From positions 114,729 through 178,728 of the forward strand of contig CAJNYU010003131.1 in assembly GCA_905331475.1 (NCBI GenBank): a DNA stretch of 64,000 nt, in the 5' to 3' direction. The DNA comes from Rotaria socialis (Eukaryota > Rotifera > Eurotatoria > Philodinida > Philodinidae). The notes below the pieces were generated by a model. The model made no database searches and was not told the origin of the DNA. It worked only from the letters and a program-made list of their open reading frames with translations. Position numbers and translations under genes: made by a program. How positions within the stretch are numbered: the first letter of the stretch is position 1; each line of letters starts with the position of its first letter. Positions 26,360-38,814 of the stretch are shown here, in pieces.

Positions 26360-27130
26360 ATGGTTCGGGAAATTGATCTATTACGAAATCAAACTTCTAT
26401 TGACTATGTCGCATCAAATATTGTTACTGGTGAAGGTATTCAAGTAGAATATTCACCAAATAAAGACGATTTAACATACAAACACCGAGAAAGTTTTACC
26501 GACGATGATTCTGGATTTACCGAAATAACAGCAGCATCAACATGTGTATCACCTATTCACATCATATCAGATGATGATTATGAGTTAGCATTCAGACTAT
26601 CGGATGATAGTAAAAAAGAATTCTGTTCGGATATGTGTTTAGTATTTCATGCTGAATTTCAATTAACATTCGGGCGCTATTTTACATCAGATCCATGGAT
26701 ATTAATGCCGTTGTGTACTGATAACACATGTAAATTACCATCTGATGCATTGTGTGATGTTGAAATCGCCAAGGTACGTTTTGAATGTGACACCTGTGGA
26801 CATTGTTGGACATCGATGCGTGGTCAAATATCCTTCTTTTATGATTGTGTTTCACATGTACTTTATTTTAAATTGTTTACACAAAACTGCGATCAATGCG
26901 AGAAAATTCTATCGCCATTATGGTATCCTGAAGAAGTTTGTCGTGTAATAAAAAATGTTTTTGTCATCGTACAACAACATGCCTATTCAGATTTAAAAAC
27001 AGCAGTTCAGCCGAATTATTATCGTCGTATTGGAAATCCAAAAGGACAACATCATGGATGCCAGTCATGTCGAGATGGAGTTTGCGTAGCATTAGCTGCA
27101 CAAGAGCTTGGCTGCAAACTTGTTAAATAA
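26360..27130 (+). CDS. 3CxxC-type zinc-finger protein (RTP/ZAR1-like)
   Basis: Single-exon ORF of 256 aa. The C-terminal half has the cysteine pattern of the 3CxxC zinc finger found in receptor-transporting proteins and ZAR1: VRFECDTCGHCWTS, then LYFKLFTQNCDQCEK with LSPLWYPEEVCRVI, and finally HHGCQSCRDGVC. The N-terminal 110 residues are acidic and less conserved, with one more cysteine cluster (EFCSDMCLVF). In other animals these domains bind zinc and act in receptor trafficking (RTP) or RNA binding (ZAR1). Which applies here is not visible; there is no transmembrane tail, so RTP-type membrane anchoring is unlikely. AAATAAAAATGG precedes the start. Confidence 0.8.
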   Translation: MVREIDLLRNQTSIDYVASNIVTGEGIQVEYSPNKDDLTYKHRESFTDDDSGFTEITAASTCVSPIHIISDDDYELAFRLSDDSKKEFCSDMCLVFHAEFQLTFGRYFTSDPWILMPLCTDNTCKLPSDALCDVEIAKVRFECDTCGHCWTSMRGQISFFYDCVSHVLYFKLFTQNCDQCEKILSPLWYPEEVCRVIKNVFVIVQQHAYSDLKTAVQPNYYRRIGNPKGQHHGCQSCRDGVCVALAAQELGCKLVK

Positions 27131-28893
27131 GTCATTTTTTGTTAAATACGAGCATATCTTTTTCATCGAGTATAAAATGTCATCGGTTTAAATTTCTCGG
27201 TATGTCTAGTTTTTCGTTTCCTATCTTAATGTTGCGTTTATTGTACATATGGGGCAGCACATCATATTTGTTTGTCTTTTCGACTCTTGTAATTTTTTAC
27301 AGTTTATCTAAAACTAGTTTTCTGTATGTATACAGTTTTTCTTTTCTTTACTGTTGTTTACTACATTTTTTTTGTGTATTTGTTATGCACTATAAGATGA
27401 AAATAAACAGTTAACAAACGTTATCTTATTTGATTGCTCATACGAACAAAGTTGTGCAAAAATTGTACTCGATTAATAAATTATATAGAAGTATGAAGTC
27501 AAACAAATAGTATGATAAACGAGACCATTCCGCATGTTATGGTCTCTTTTTCTTCCTCTCATCTTGAAATGATCTCCTTTTTTAATGTTGGGGTAATACG
27601 AGTCAATATTTTATTTTTAAATAAAATTCAATCCTATTATCATTGTTTCGTCGAGATATTAATCACGTAGGCTTTAAATAGTAAGATACTTAAAATGTCG
27701 TAAAAACATTGATGCGTAGTATTCATGGTAAATATTATCATTTGAAGTGGGCCGCTGTGTATTGTTGACAAGAAAATTTGTACTCATTATCATACAGAGG
27801 TCAACGAGTGCACGGGTGTCTATATTTGCTTTTTTCCTTCGCGATGTAGAAAATAAAAGCCGCAAGAAATGAATTCCTATTGGTAACGGCAAAAGAAGAA
27901 ATATTGGGGATTAATCACGCCAAATATTTACAACATCCGTAACACATGATATAGAACAGATATTATCTGTTAATTGGAACTTCATTTATACTGATCCGTA
28001 TAATTTCATAGAAAACAATTACAAATAGATCGATTCATTCGTCTGGGGCAAAATTCATAAAACTCTGACACGACTCGCTCTATGCATATTTTTAACAAAG
28101 AAATTTTTTTCTGTTGGTAATAGCGCCTAAGGAAATAGAATTCTTAATATGCAACACGATGGTTTTTACATCTGCAAATATCTGAAAAGAAAATTGATTA
28201 TACTACAATATTAATTGGGATTTATAAAGGAAATGAAAATATTATAATTATATAGCATCAAGTAATAATTCAGTATAAAATATTAAAGCTAACGACATCT
28301 ATCGGTTATAATCATGTTAACAGAAGCCCGTCGAAGAAACCGTGGAGAATATGTGAAAAATGGCACAAAAGTTTGATTGATGTTGAATGAGTACCACGAG
28401 AAAGAAAAGAAAGAGAAATCTCATCGCTTATTCTCTTTCATGTCGATAAAATTCTGTTATTTACCTATTTATAAGAATTAACAGGTTTATTTTAATAATT
28501 TAGCTATTAAAAACAGTATACATTACTTAATGAACATAATCTCTTAGAAAATTTTTTTTTTATTGTAAAACTTTCAAAAAAGACACAAATTTACTATTGA
28601 TAGCATACGTGTAACAAATATGTTTTGATTCTCTCGCATTATAGAGCTTCATTTCTGCCTCTTCTGCTATTCTTACATTTGAAATAAAAAACAATATTTG
28701 AATAGTTTGAGCACATAATTACATTTCTTTTTTTCTTTGATAGATGAGATGAGAAGGAGGACAAGACGAATAAAAAAAACTTCTCAACTTCAAACCAAAT
28801 TTGATAGTGTACAACTGAACAATTTCTATGGATTTATTAACAAGAATGCTTCTTTTTTTCCTTCTCATTCGCTTGTATTCTAGATAGTATAAA
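27131..28893. other. 3' region and intergenic
   Basis: A polyadenylation-like AAATAAACAG lies near 27402. The rest is AT-rich without a supported gene; the ORFs at 27139 and 27674 are low-complexity. Confidence 0.5.
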
Positions 28894-31800
28894 ATGTCGA
28901 CGAAGGTCGAAAAACGATCATCATTGCATGATTTAATTGATGACATTATTGAATCACCATTATCATCTTATCCAATATATTCACGATTAAAAGATGGTGG
29001 CTCAAAAGCATTTCAAAATCGAAATCAAACAAGTAGAACATCATTATTTGATAAATCTAAATATGAAAAAATCGATAATTTAATACCAACAATAACAAAT
29101 GACTTTCGTGATCGAGCTGTGGGAACATTACCATATTCAAATTCGTCAACGAATACAATGAGTAATGAAGAACGACGTAAAGAAATCGATTTTATTATAA
29201 AACATTTGTATGATGGGAAATTATCAACAATTAATGATGATCGTGCAGTGTCAGATGTTTCAGAAAAATCCATGTCGGTGTTGAGTAAAGGACCAATAAC
29301 CAAAACTACAACAACTACAGCAGCGATTCTCAAAAATGATGACAGAAGGAAAAATAGTATTGATTCTTTTGATGTAAGTCTGTTTAATGAAGTTAAACCA
29401 AGAACTAGTCGAAGCTTTTTCCAGGTTTCATACTGTCTTTTGTGATGAAAACTTAATTAGGATTGAAAAACGTTTCCCTTCAAAAAAACGAAGAGTGACA
29501 ATTTTATGCGAAATTCAAGTCTATCTTAATTCTTGATACGAAGTCTAAGAATATTGAAGCTCTGAGATATATATATATATATATATAAGACGATATTTCA
29601 CATGTAATTTGAATTTTTTTCGGCATCTTATTCGATTCAATCGATAACTTCGCTGTTAAAGACAGTTAATTTCCTCAATAAGGCTTTGATGATTAAATAT
29701 GAAACATTTCTAAATATAGATGGCTCATTTTTGAGAGTTTTTCAAGGTATTAAAATGTTTATCGTGCTTTACTTCGCGTAAAAAGTAAAAATAAAAAAAG
29801 GTGAAAGGCTGCTTCAGGCAGAGCAACTTCACATGTTCTTTTCACACCAAACAATGTATGCATAGAGTGAAGGTTCAAGGAATTGATTGATCATTTCTGT
29901 AAGATCATCAATCGAGACTGAAATTTTTAATTTAGTCTCAACCCATAATCGATTTTTGGTCCGATGACCTTCACTTGCTAAAGGACTAATCTCCGTGTGG
30001 AGAATCATTGGATGACATTTCAAGGGTGTCACGTCATTCTTCGATAGTCAAGGAAAAATGAATAAATCCTTGTACACCTTATCGAGAAATAATTTCTTTT
30101 TGTGAAGTTTGACTTTCAAAAAAGCAATTTTCAGAATATTTATTCTTTCGAAAGACGAAACACCGTGCAAGCAAATAAAAATTGACTTCGCTTTTCGTCC
30201 GTCGTATTTTGAACTCTGTTTGCATAAAAATTTTAAAAAAATCGATCATAAATAGAAACTTTCGCAAATCAATCGATTCCATCTTTTTTTCCACTCGTGC
30301 ATCAGGTTAATAAAGGCGACAATGGCGAGATTGTGATTTAAGTTTGCCGTAAATTTAAAATATCATTTTAACGTAGAACTATGATCATATTTTAGTTGCT
30401 CCCGCTTGATGGTGATATTTTGACACTTGAACGAGAGTTACAAGAAAAAGAACTTGATATAATTCATTTACATAAAGAAATTCAAGAGTTACAACTTGAA
30501 AATAAATTACTAAAAGCAAAAGTACCAACCACTCATTCCAATGGTTATGCAAGTGTATGAAATATCCGATTACAGCGCCAACTTGATTTCCGATTATTTT
30601 CTCTTTCTCTTTTTAATTTTAATGTCTAGAATAATAGTGAAGCGGATGCACTTCGTCGTGAAAAAGATGTTTTACAAAATGAATTACATACGTCACAAGA
30701 ATTAATTGCAAAATTTCAACAACAACAATATCAAAATGTTCTTGTTAATCGTTCGAATAAAGTCGATGAAATTTCTGCACAACAAAAAGAAGCATTACAA
30801 AACAAATTAAGTTCGTATTATTCCACTGGTTTGTTTTTCACGTAAGAATTCGTTGGATTTTAAGGAGTTTATGAAAAACAGATGCGCGCATTAACCGATG
30901 AAAATGATCGATTAAAACAAAATCTTCAACAGTCGGAAAGAGCGATTGCACAATATAAAAAAGAAAAGGAAGAATTACAACAACAAGTAAAGAATAATCA
31001 TCTTAATTTATACAATAATTATTAGCTTTTCTCTTTGTTTCTTGCTAGGTAACCGAAGCTAAAAAACGCAATGATGAATTATTTCATCAAGAATTTCATT
31101 CGTTTCGAAATGATTTAAAGTATGCATGACAAATATCGAGTTTTGTTTACGATAACATAAAAGAATCATGTTTTAGAATGCTTAAACAACGAAATAATGA
31201 ATTATTTGAAGAAAATCTTCATTTACAGCAAGAAAAACGAGGCCTTAATTTTCATTCATTCAATCAGGAACAACAACCAAACTCATCTTCGCCACCAATT
31301 AAAATATCTAACTTAGAGCCGAAACATTTAAAAAGTAAATAAATTCAGTTAGGAATGTTTCACGGCATATCAATTATGATGACAAATATTTTCCGTCGAC
31401 CAGAGTTGAGACTAGTAGAATTGCTTGCTATTCACTTCGAAAGGCATTCTTTCGCTTACCGTCTATTAAAGAATAAGAACTTCATAGACTTAGAAAAATT
31501 CAGAGGTTTTTCTACATCCATGTACTAATCCAAAGATTTGTATCTGTCACTCGAGCCAGATGTGCTCATTCGATAAATCGTCTTTGATCTTCAATTGTTG
31601 AGATGCAGATTATTCTGTAAAATAATTTCTTAATTGCAAAGGCATAGGGCAAACATCTCGCTTGTATCTGCTTTTTAGCTACTCGAAGTGAAAGTCCAAA
31701 TATGTCTGAAGCAAGCGATTCAACGAATTATTTAGCAACAGTTAGTATTGATCGTTATCATCCTCGCTCGTCAACGTCCGTTCATCGTTCAATAACAATA

Positions 31801-32976
31801 GATGGAAATAATTATTCTCGTACAAAAAAATACAATTCACTAATTGGACAAGGCGATCTGAGTCGAAATAGTTATTTATCTCCTACGTTTAATTCTGCTG
31901 ATCAATCGTTTAATTATCGTTCATCTAAAATTCACCATTCCACGGAGTGGAATGATGAGTCTACGCAAAAGAATGAAGGTAAGCATTTTGTTCAAACACA
32001 TCAGAACTGTGTATGTCAGCAGTTGAAAACATCTGCTGATCAGTTTCTTTTGCTTTTTATGTTTACTAAATCGTTTCGATTTTTTGTGATTATGATAAAT
32101 TATTTCTATTAGACATCGCAAATGATGATGATGATGATGATGATGATCGCCCAACTATGGATAATGCAAAGCCACCATTATCATCGCCGCATAACTATCG
32201 ACAAACGCATCCTATTCATCGTAGTGCAGCATTTAAAGAATTTCAACACAACTCACACCGATCAATGTATAATAATACAAATAATCAATACGATAGTATG
32301 TCTTTACTTAAACTTTCTTCTATGAAATACGAGTTTAAATGAGGAGTGTGTCAGAAACGACTTGAGATTGATGGTCTTTGATTTCTTAAATGGTAGCGAA
32401 TAAACCTATCGTAAAATCGATGCTATAAAGTACATTCACATTTGAACCTCCTCAATGGATAACGATAAGAATTCTTCATTCATTTTCTACTAGATCGTCG
32501 TCATAGTCGAAAAAGTACAGAAACGATTGTGTAAGAAAAATTAATCACATCTATGAGGTAGATATAATTTTCTTTTTCAATCCAGTTCTAGACGTCCATT
32601 TGCTCCATCATGTATCAATGATATTCATGTAAATGATCTAGTAAAATTTACTCGACCAGGCGGTAAAATAAGTAAAGGCGTTGTTAAATATGTTGGATCA
32701 TTACCGGACAGGAATGATCAATATCTTGGATTAGAATTAGAAGATGAAGGTAATAACATTAGAAAAGCAAAAAACAAGGTATTTTTCAATATAGAGAATT
32801 TCTTTTTCTAGAAACTAAACATGATGGAATCTATCAAAATAAACGACTGTTTCAGTGGTAAGATAAACAAATTTCACCGAGAAACTAAATTGATTTTATT
32901 CTTATTATTTAGTAAACCAAATAAAGGAATATTTATTGCATTTAATAAAGTAATTATGGCATGGACCGGAGCATAA
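28894..32976 (+). CDS. Coiled-coil protein with C-terminal CAP-Gly domain
   Basis: Twelve exons join in frame to 671 aa: 28894-29424, 30396-30554, 30630-30810, 30865-30986, 31049-31119, 31177-31334, 31679-31978, 32113-32295, 32494-32530, 32586-32749, 32812-32857, 32913-32976. Residues 1-180 are Ser/Asn-rich. From about 185 to 400 the chain is a heptad-rich coiled coil (LERELQEKELDIIHLHKEI, then EENLHLQQEKR). A disordered Ser/Asn/His stretch with eight Asp follows. The last 80 residues are a CAP-Gly domain: NDLVKFTRPGGKISKGVVKYVG, TKHDGIYQNKRLFQCKPNKG, ending FNKVIMAW. CAP-Gly domains bind EEY/F tails of tubulin and +TIP proteins, so a microtubule or centrosome role is inferred. GKNDG is replaced by TKHDG. 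The exon 1 donor could alternatively be the GTAAGT at 29373. A CTAG acceptor precedes the ATG at 28881-28884, a possible trans-splice site. Confidence 0.8.
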
Positions 32977-33519
32977 ATTATTTTATATACAGATATGATA
33001 ATCGTATTTGCATCTTTTTTTGTTTTTATTTCGAGATTTTTTTTTAAAGGGTTTACTGTTAAAGTAGTTAAAACTAATGTGATCTGTTTTCTTTGTGCTT
33101 CTCATAATCTCATTTTCAGTAGAATAGTTTATTCGAAATATAAAATGATAATTTCTATTTCGCAAATGAATATAAAATAAATGATTGTTTTAATATTTGG
33201 ATAAAACAAAAATTCATGACTCGAGTTTGTACTGTATTCGTTCAAACCATGTTCTCTTCGTGAGAATTAGATCCAATATAGACATCATCGGTAACACCGA
33301 AAAAGGACTTTACTTGACGAACTCTCTTTAGATTGTGCTAGGACGCAATTGAGAGTTTTAAATTGTTAGCCTTATTATTGTGTACACTACCTAGCCTCAC
33401 TATAAACAGCTCTTTAATTCAGTAGGAGAAAATCATCAACTGATTGGACTTGGGCGTTTTTATTGTGAAAAAATAAATTACATAAAAATACAGCAAAAAA
33501 AGCGAGATCTATTTATTTA
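32977..33519. other. Convergent 3' spacer
   Basis: Lies between the stops of the CAP-Gly gene (+) and the SDR gene (-). AT-rich, with no gene seen. Confidence 0.6.
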
Positions 33520-35415
33520 TTACCAATCACATCGTTGGTAATCTTTTAGAAAGCATCCATACGGAATATCGATATTAGTTTTACCTTCAGCTAATTGATT
33601 GTAAGTATGAAATATTGGATCGAGTACACGTGCTGCTGCATCTTCTTCATCGAGTGGCGTTTGAAAATCATGGTAAACCATACTTTTAAATGCTTTTTCC
33701 AATGGTTTTTCATCATTAATCCAACCTGTAAGATCAAGAAAAAAAAACAAGATTGATTTTTTTTCCAAATCTTTAATATAATACGAGCACAAGAGAGTCG
33801 CCTTCAATGTATTCGATACCGATATATTTTTTTTCTACTTGAAAAGTCAGCTCGAATTCCTATTGAAGATTCACACAAATACAAATAGCATTTTTTAATA
33901 GACCCGAAATCAATGAAAACAAATTTGACGCCATAACTGTTGAAGTATTCGAACTGAAACTTTTCATTAGATATAACTCATTGTATCAACAGACAACTAA
34001 AAATATGACTCTTACGGCTTTCCTATCATTTAAAACTGACCTGTATCAACTGAAACCATGTAAATGTTGGATGTAAGATAATCACTTGCTGATGTTCGTG
34101 TCATCATATTTAACGCTGCTTTAGCTGCATTAGTATGAGGATGTCGATCTGTTTTATTTTTACGCGAAAACGAACCTTCCATAGCTGAAACATTGATGAT
34201 AAATTTTTTACTTTCCGGCTCTGGATGTTTATCTGCCATAAGAACTTTTAATTTACTGTTCAGAATAAATGGTGCTAATGTATTTATTGTCAAAACGTCG
34301 CTGATTTCAGTAGTTGAGATATCAGCAAGACGTAACATCCAGGAATTAGTTTTACGAAAATCAAGCGGTTGTTGATTGACATCAAATAAAATTGTATTGC
34401 TTGCTGGAGATATTGTAGAAATCTGATTTGGATCATCGGCTGAAGGCATAGGTAGAGATCGCGGCAAAGACTGATACAAAAGTCGATCGACTGATGGTAA
34501 TAATTGAGTATAGAATTGTAGATTTCCACCGAGAATGCGTTGATGATCATTGGGTAGATTTGAATAATTTGTTAATCGTTCATTATAAACTAAATGCTGA
34601 TAAAATTCTTTTGGCCGTTGAATAGTTTGACAAGCATTATTAATTAAAAAATCTAATTTATCATATTTATCTATCAACATTTGTGCAAAATATTCTACTA
34701 ATTGCGGATAACGAAAATCCACACCATAAACATCTATACGATTTTTCCATTCATTAAAATCTTGCTCTTTGTTTAAACGATTTAGTAAATCCATTGGAAA
34801 TCGACTTGTAGCAATGACAAAACAATTAGCACGTAATAATTTCAAAGCAATCCGATAGCCAATTTTAACTCGGGTACCAGTCACCAAAGCAACACGATTG
34901 GAAAGATTCGCTGTTTGTAAACGTTTTTCATAATTAAATTTGCCACACGATAAACAAAGACGATCATAAAAAAAATGTAATGTACGATAATGAAGTTTAC
35001 ATATGTAGCATTGGTTTGATGTACCAAGTCGTTGAGGAATAGCTGCTGATGAAGACATTTCGCTTTGAATTGCATGAGTCGCTGTTTGTGTTTGTACAGT
35101 GCCATCAGGAATGAGAATATGTTCTAATTGTAGTTGTCGAAGCTTTTCTTGTCGACCAGAACGAAGTAAACAGGATTTTTTAACGTTTCTATCGACTTGT
35201 TTTTTATGAAGACGTTCATCTTGCAATCGTTTCTTTTTTCTTCGTTTTTCCATAGAAAATAAATTGTGAATCAACGGTCGAAGATCATCAAACTCATTGG
35301 ATTCGAGCAATGGATATGCTTTTGTCGAATTAAATTCCGCAAGAACTTTAATACACGTATTTATATCATTAGTAGAAATTGATGTAGACAACGCTATAGG
35401 CTCGTCAATCGACAT
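33520..35415 (-). CDS. SDR-family oxidoreductase with N-terminal zinc-binding segment
   Basis: Exons 34041-35415 and 33520-33725 join at phase 1 (ACAG|GTCAGT..TTACAG) to 526 aa. An N-terminal basic helix (MEKRRKKKRLQDERLHKKQ) is followed by a CYICKLHY..CLSCGKF four-cysteine zinc site near residues 135-157. The Rossmann fold then starts at VALVTGTRVKIGYRIA (TGxxxxIG motif), with DFLINNAC (NNAG-like), NTLAPF and FIINVSAMEGSF. The Tyr/Lys pair of classical SDRs appears altered: HPHTNAAKAALN keeps the Lys, but the usual Tyr is replaced by His/Thr. The fused product reads SVDTGWINDEKP across the splice. Substrate and pathway are unknown; NAD(P) binding is likely, and classical catalysis is uncertain because of the missing Tyr. 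Confidence 0.85.
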
Positions 35416-37241
35416 TGTGATTTTTGTGCTGATTGATAAAAGCTTTTAATCAATATATTGTGCTGATGCAATATCGAAACTGCAGCTGATGTAAAAGCAA
35501 GCAAGCCATAGGTACTTATACTGACGAATGGCATGAATGTAATTTCACAATATGTTATGTATAGTTGTGTGACTCAGAAATTTAGTAGTATGATGCAAAG
35601 CAAGTGGAAGTACATTCATTTATAATTATAATAGAATATCAACAATATTTTTCGAGGATTGAAGATCAAACCGAAATTTTGAATAATTTCCTTTCAGTTT
35701 CATGAAAGGGGGCATTGTATTGTATCCGAACTAATCGATTTTCAGAATGGCATTAAAATGAGCGAAAGAAAATATGTTCGTCGATAGTTTCATCGTAGAA
35801 TCTAGGTGAAGCAGTGAGCACGAAGAATGAAAATAAATATACGTCATATCTTATTTTCTTTTTTTATTACATATCAGTTGTAGTTAATTTAGTATAATTT
35901 TTGAAGGCATCTAATGCCAGCAGCGTGTCTTTTGCCATCACTAATAAAGACAATCCTCTGCTAGTTTTAAACAAAAAGATGTTGGATTTCCAAAAGAACT
36001 GGATACTATATGTATATGATTCGACGTAGAATTACATGGGCTGCAGAATGGTGTGTAAATAGTTTTGACAATCAATTTCTGACCTAGGTATTTGGTCGAA
36101 ATCCTGCAAAGAGAGCGAAATTGTAAATGAAAAACAGGAATGATTTTTTGAATTTTTAGCTTCAATATCAAGACTGAGAAGAAATTTCATACATACCATT
36201 TTGTAGAGCAAGTTAAGCTCTATCGATTGCTATATGACTCAACGTGAACAGTGGAACAACTTAAAGGGAAAAATCTACAGAAACTAAAAGTTCATTTTTT
36301 TGCATTTTTTAGGATGTCTCAGGTTAAACTGGTCTTAGCGAACCGTAGGTACATCTGTAGGCCGTAATATTTTGCATACATATATGGTGCACTAACGCCT
36401 AAATTCCTATGGAATCAGATCCCAAATCGGTTGTGTTACAGTCATATGTTTATTCCTTGATTCAGCTACATGTGTATACTCATTCCCTGGCACATATTCC
36501 ATCTATATATACTCCTCTTTCTTCAATGATAAAGTCAGTTCCATCGTTACGGTACTCATTCGTTATTAACATCCAGAAGGAACAAGAATCCCTAACAGGT
36601 TGACCCCCCCCCCCCATGTTTTCGGAATTTTGATATATTCATGGAGCGTCTCGTAAATACCATCCGAACTCGAGGGTGTGGGTTCAAGTGATGTCTTCAT
36701 TGATTGGCTGCAGAATTCAATTTCTCTATTCGAACTATGCTGTCAAGAGTTTTCTCATCGGTACAACTTCAATTAAAAAATAACTGATCCAACAATATTT
36801 GAATCTGTAAATCCGTTTCCAATTCGAATGGATTGTCAAATAATGCATATTCATAAATGCTAGTGCCCATACTGAATTACTTTCAAAACAACGAAGTCTT
36901 TCTTGACGGTTTTTTAGCGTAAACTAGAAGAATATGAATCTAAAAACAAATAAAAAAGGCATTCAGTATGAAAATAAATCAGCTGAAACTAGTTAAAATA
37001 GAACGGAACAGAAAGATTGTGTATCTTAAATAAAATATGATACGATTTCAAATTAATCATTATCATTTCTAAATTTAACAACCAACAAGTAGTGAATCTA
37101 AAGTTATTACATTTCTAGCATTCTTCCTGCGTTCTCTTTGTAATCGAATATGTATGTAAAGCACAAAATTCATTTTTATCATTACACAGACAAAAGAGGG
37201 TGTGTTTGCTCATCTTCAATCAAATTTACGTTTCCAGGAAC
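35416..37241. other. Intergenic with a 13-bp poly-C tract
   Basis: No gene is supported. The minus-strand ORF at 35941-36171 has a Cys-rich end (PFCSPCNS) but no partner exon that I can show. A run of 13 C lies at 36604-36616. Confidence 0.45.
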
Positions 37242-37664
37242 ATGTCGAAATATTTCATCATAAGTTTACTTTTTATTTCTAGTAATTAAATTGCACACAA
37301 AAAACACTTTCAATTAAGACTTGAATCGTTTTTATTTTCTTTAGAATGTGTCGCTCCCATCGATGGATTTATTCGTGTTTGTAATAAAGGTGGTTATTTA
37401 GCTAAATGTTATCTTCAATCGCGAGCTGCAGATTCTGCACGTCGAAAGCATCACGATGATACAGGATTGTTTCCGGTTGCTCAATGTAGAACCATGGAGG
37501 TTCCTGTAATTGCTGTTTTAAATCGTCTTGAATGTAAATCTCTTGCTTTTATTGCTGTTTATAAAAGTATTTTCGTACAAGAGTTTGCTTCGAGTATGTT
37601 TAATTATTGTTATGAAATTACCGGAACTACATTGAATCCAAAATGGTCACAAACAAGATGCTAA
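37242..37664 (+). CDS. Small secreted beta-sandwich protein (thiol-activated-cytolysin C-domain-like fold)
   Basis: Exons 37242-37281 and 37345-37664 join at phase 1 (donor TCTA|GTAATT, acceptor TTTAG) to 119 aa. Exon 1 encodes MSKYFIISLLFIS, a signal peptide. The mature part starts near CVAPIDGFIRVCNKGGYLAK and ends YCYEITGTTLNPKWSQTRC. The N-K-G-G-Y and G-T-T-L-N-P blocks are what I recall from the beta-sandwich domain that forms the C-terminal part of thiol-activated cytolysins and also occurs alone in many small invertebrate proteins. No pore-forming region is present, so I do not call it a toxin. It has several cysteines and is probably exported. The domain assignment is from memory of the motif and is moderate. 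Confidence 0.55.
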
Positions 37665-38814
37665 CTCATAAACGAATACTTTTATTTTTAGATATTCTTT
37701 TTTCATGAATTAATTTAAAACAAGAAAAAATAAAAAATATTTCTCTTTCTATAGATAGATAGTTGTATACGACGTGATTAAATTCAATCAGTTTTCTACG
37801 ACATTTTGTTTTTCTCTCGCGTAGCCAATGCGAAACAATCTAGTTCTTTTCTTCTTTTTTTCTTTCTAATTATTGAAATAAATCAAGTATATGAAAGGGA
37901 AATAATAGCATTCATGCTTTTACATTGGTGTATTCACGACTTTTGTGGGGTTCAGTAAAGACGACCATGTCACAAGAAAGAATCAATATAATTAGGATAG
38001 ATCGCTTTATTGAAAAAAAACTATAACTGTTGAGTAAATAAATACTAGCAGATATTTTTATCATAACAGAGTAGTAGTATAAAAAAATAAAAACAAACGC
38101 GTACGAAGATATAGCAATGTGTTACTGTTGAATATAGTAAACAGCTTGTTTAGTAGATGGATCAATAGAATCTATCACGCGTGACAAATATCGACATAAC
38201 AAATAGCTAAACACAAAGCTTCATATCTCAATTGATCAACGGTGAGTGATGCTAATCATACCTTAAATATAGTTGTTATTATTATTACAAGGTTAGTAGA
38301 GAATACAGAATAGTAATAAAAGATGCTTTCAAAGTGCGAATAGGAGCCTTATGTTAGTGGAATCATCTTGCTCATGCCTATTAGCTCCTGGAGTAAGAAA
38401 GTTAGGCGCTTTGAACAAATCTTGAGATCTGTATAAGTCAAAAATACGAAAAAAAGTTCATCTAGACAGTTCTTCTTTTTTCCATTGTATTAAAAGATTA
38501 CATGAGAAAATCTCAGCTACTATTCAATATCTATTTTTACCATTCTTCTATAATTAATTAACCGATAACTGGCGTCATCTATAACAGAAATTCATATTTT
38601 TTTCCCAATACGGTCTAGTATCAAGCATAGTGACCGTAATCGAGCTTATGTTTCGTTGTTCGATTAGCCATTTGCTAAAAAGTCAAAGAATATAGTGAAT
38701 CATTGATTGAAATTCCAAATATGACCGATACAGTGAAAGTATTTTTTGAATTTTATTTCAGATCTCTATTCTTTTTATTGCACCGGTGAATAAAGGCATT
38801 AGATCTTCTGCATA
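37665..38814. other. Intergenic, nothing recognised
   Basis: AT-rich spacer. A TTTCAG acceptor-like site lies at 38757-38762, about 50 bp before the next ATG. Confidence 0.5.

Noticed and set aside
26067-26376. Four ORFs on both strands before the 3CxxC gene.
   Set aside because: Low-complexity Lys/Arg and Phe/Ser text in a likely 5' leader; no conserved features.
32122-32325. ORF starting with eight Met.
   Set aside because: Frame shadow of the (GAT)n Asp codons of the CAP-Gly gene.
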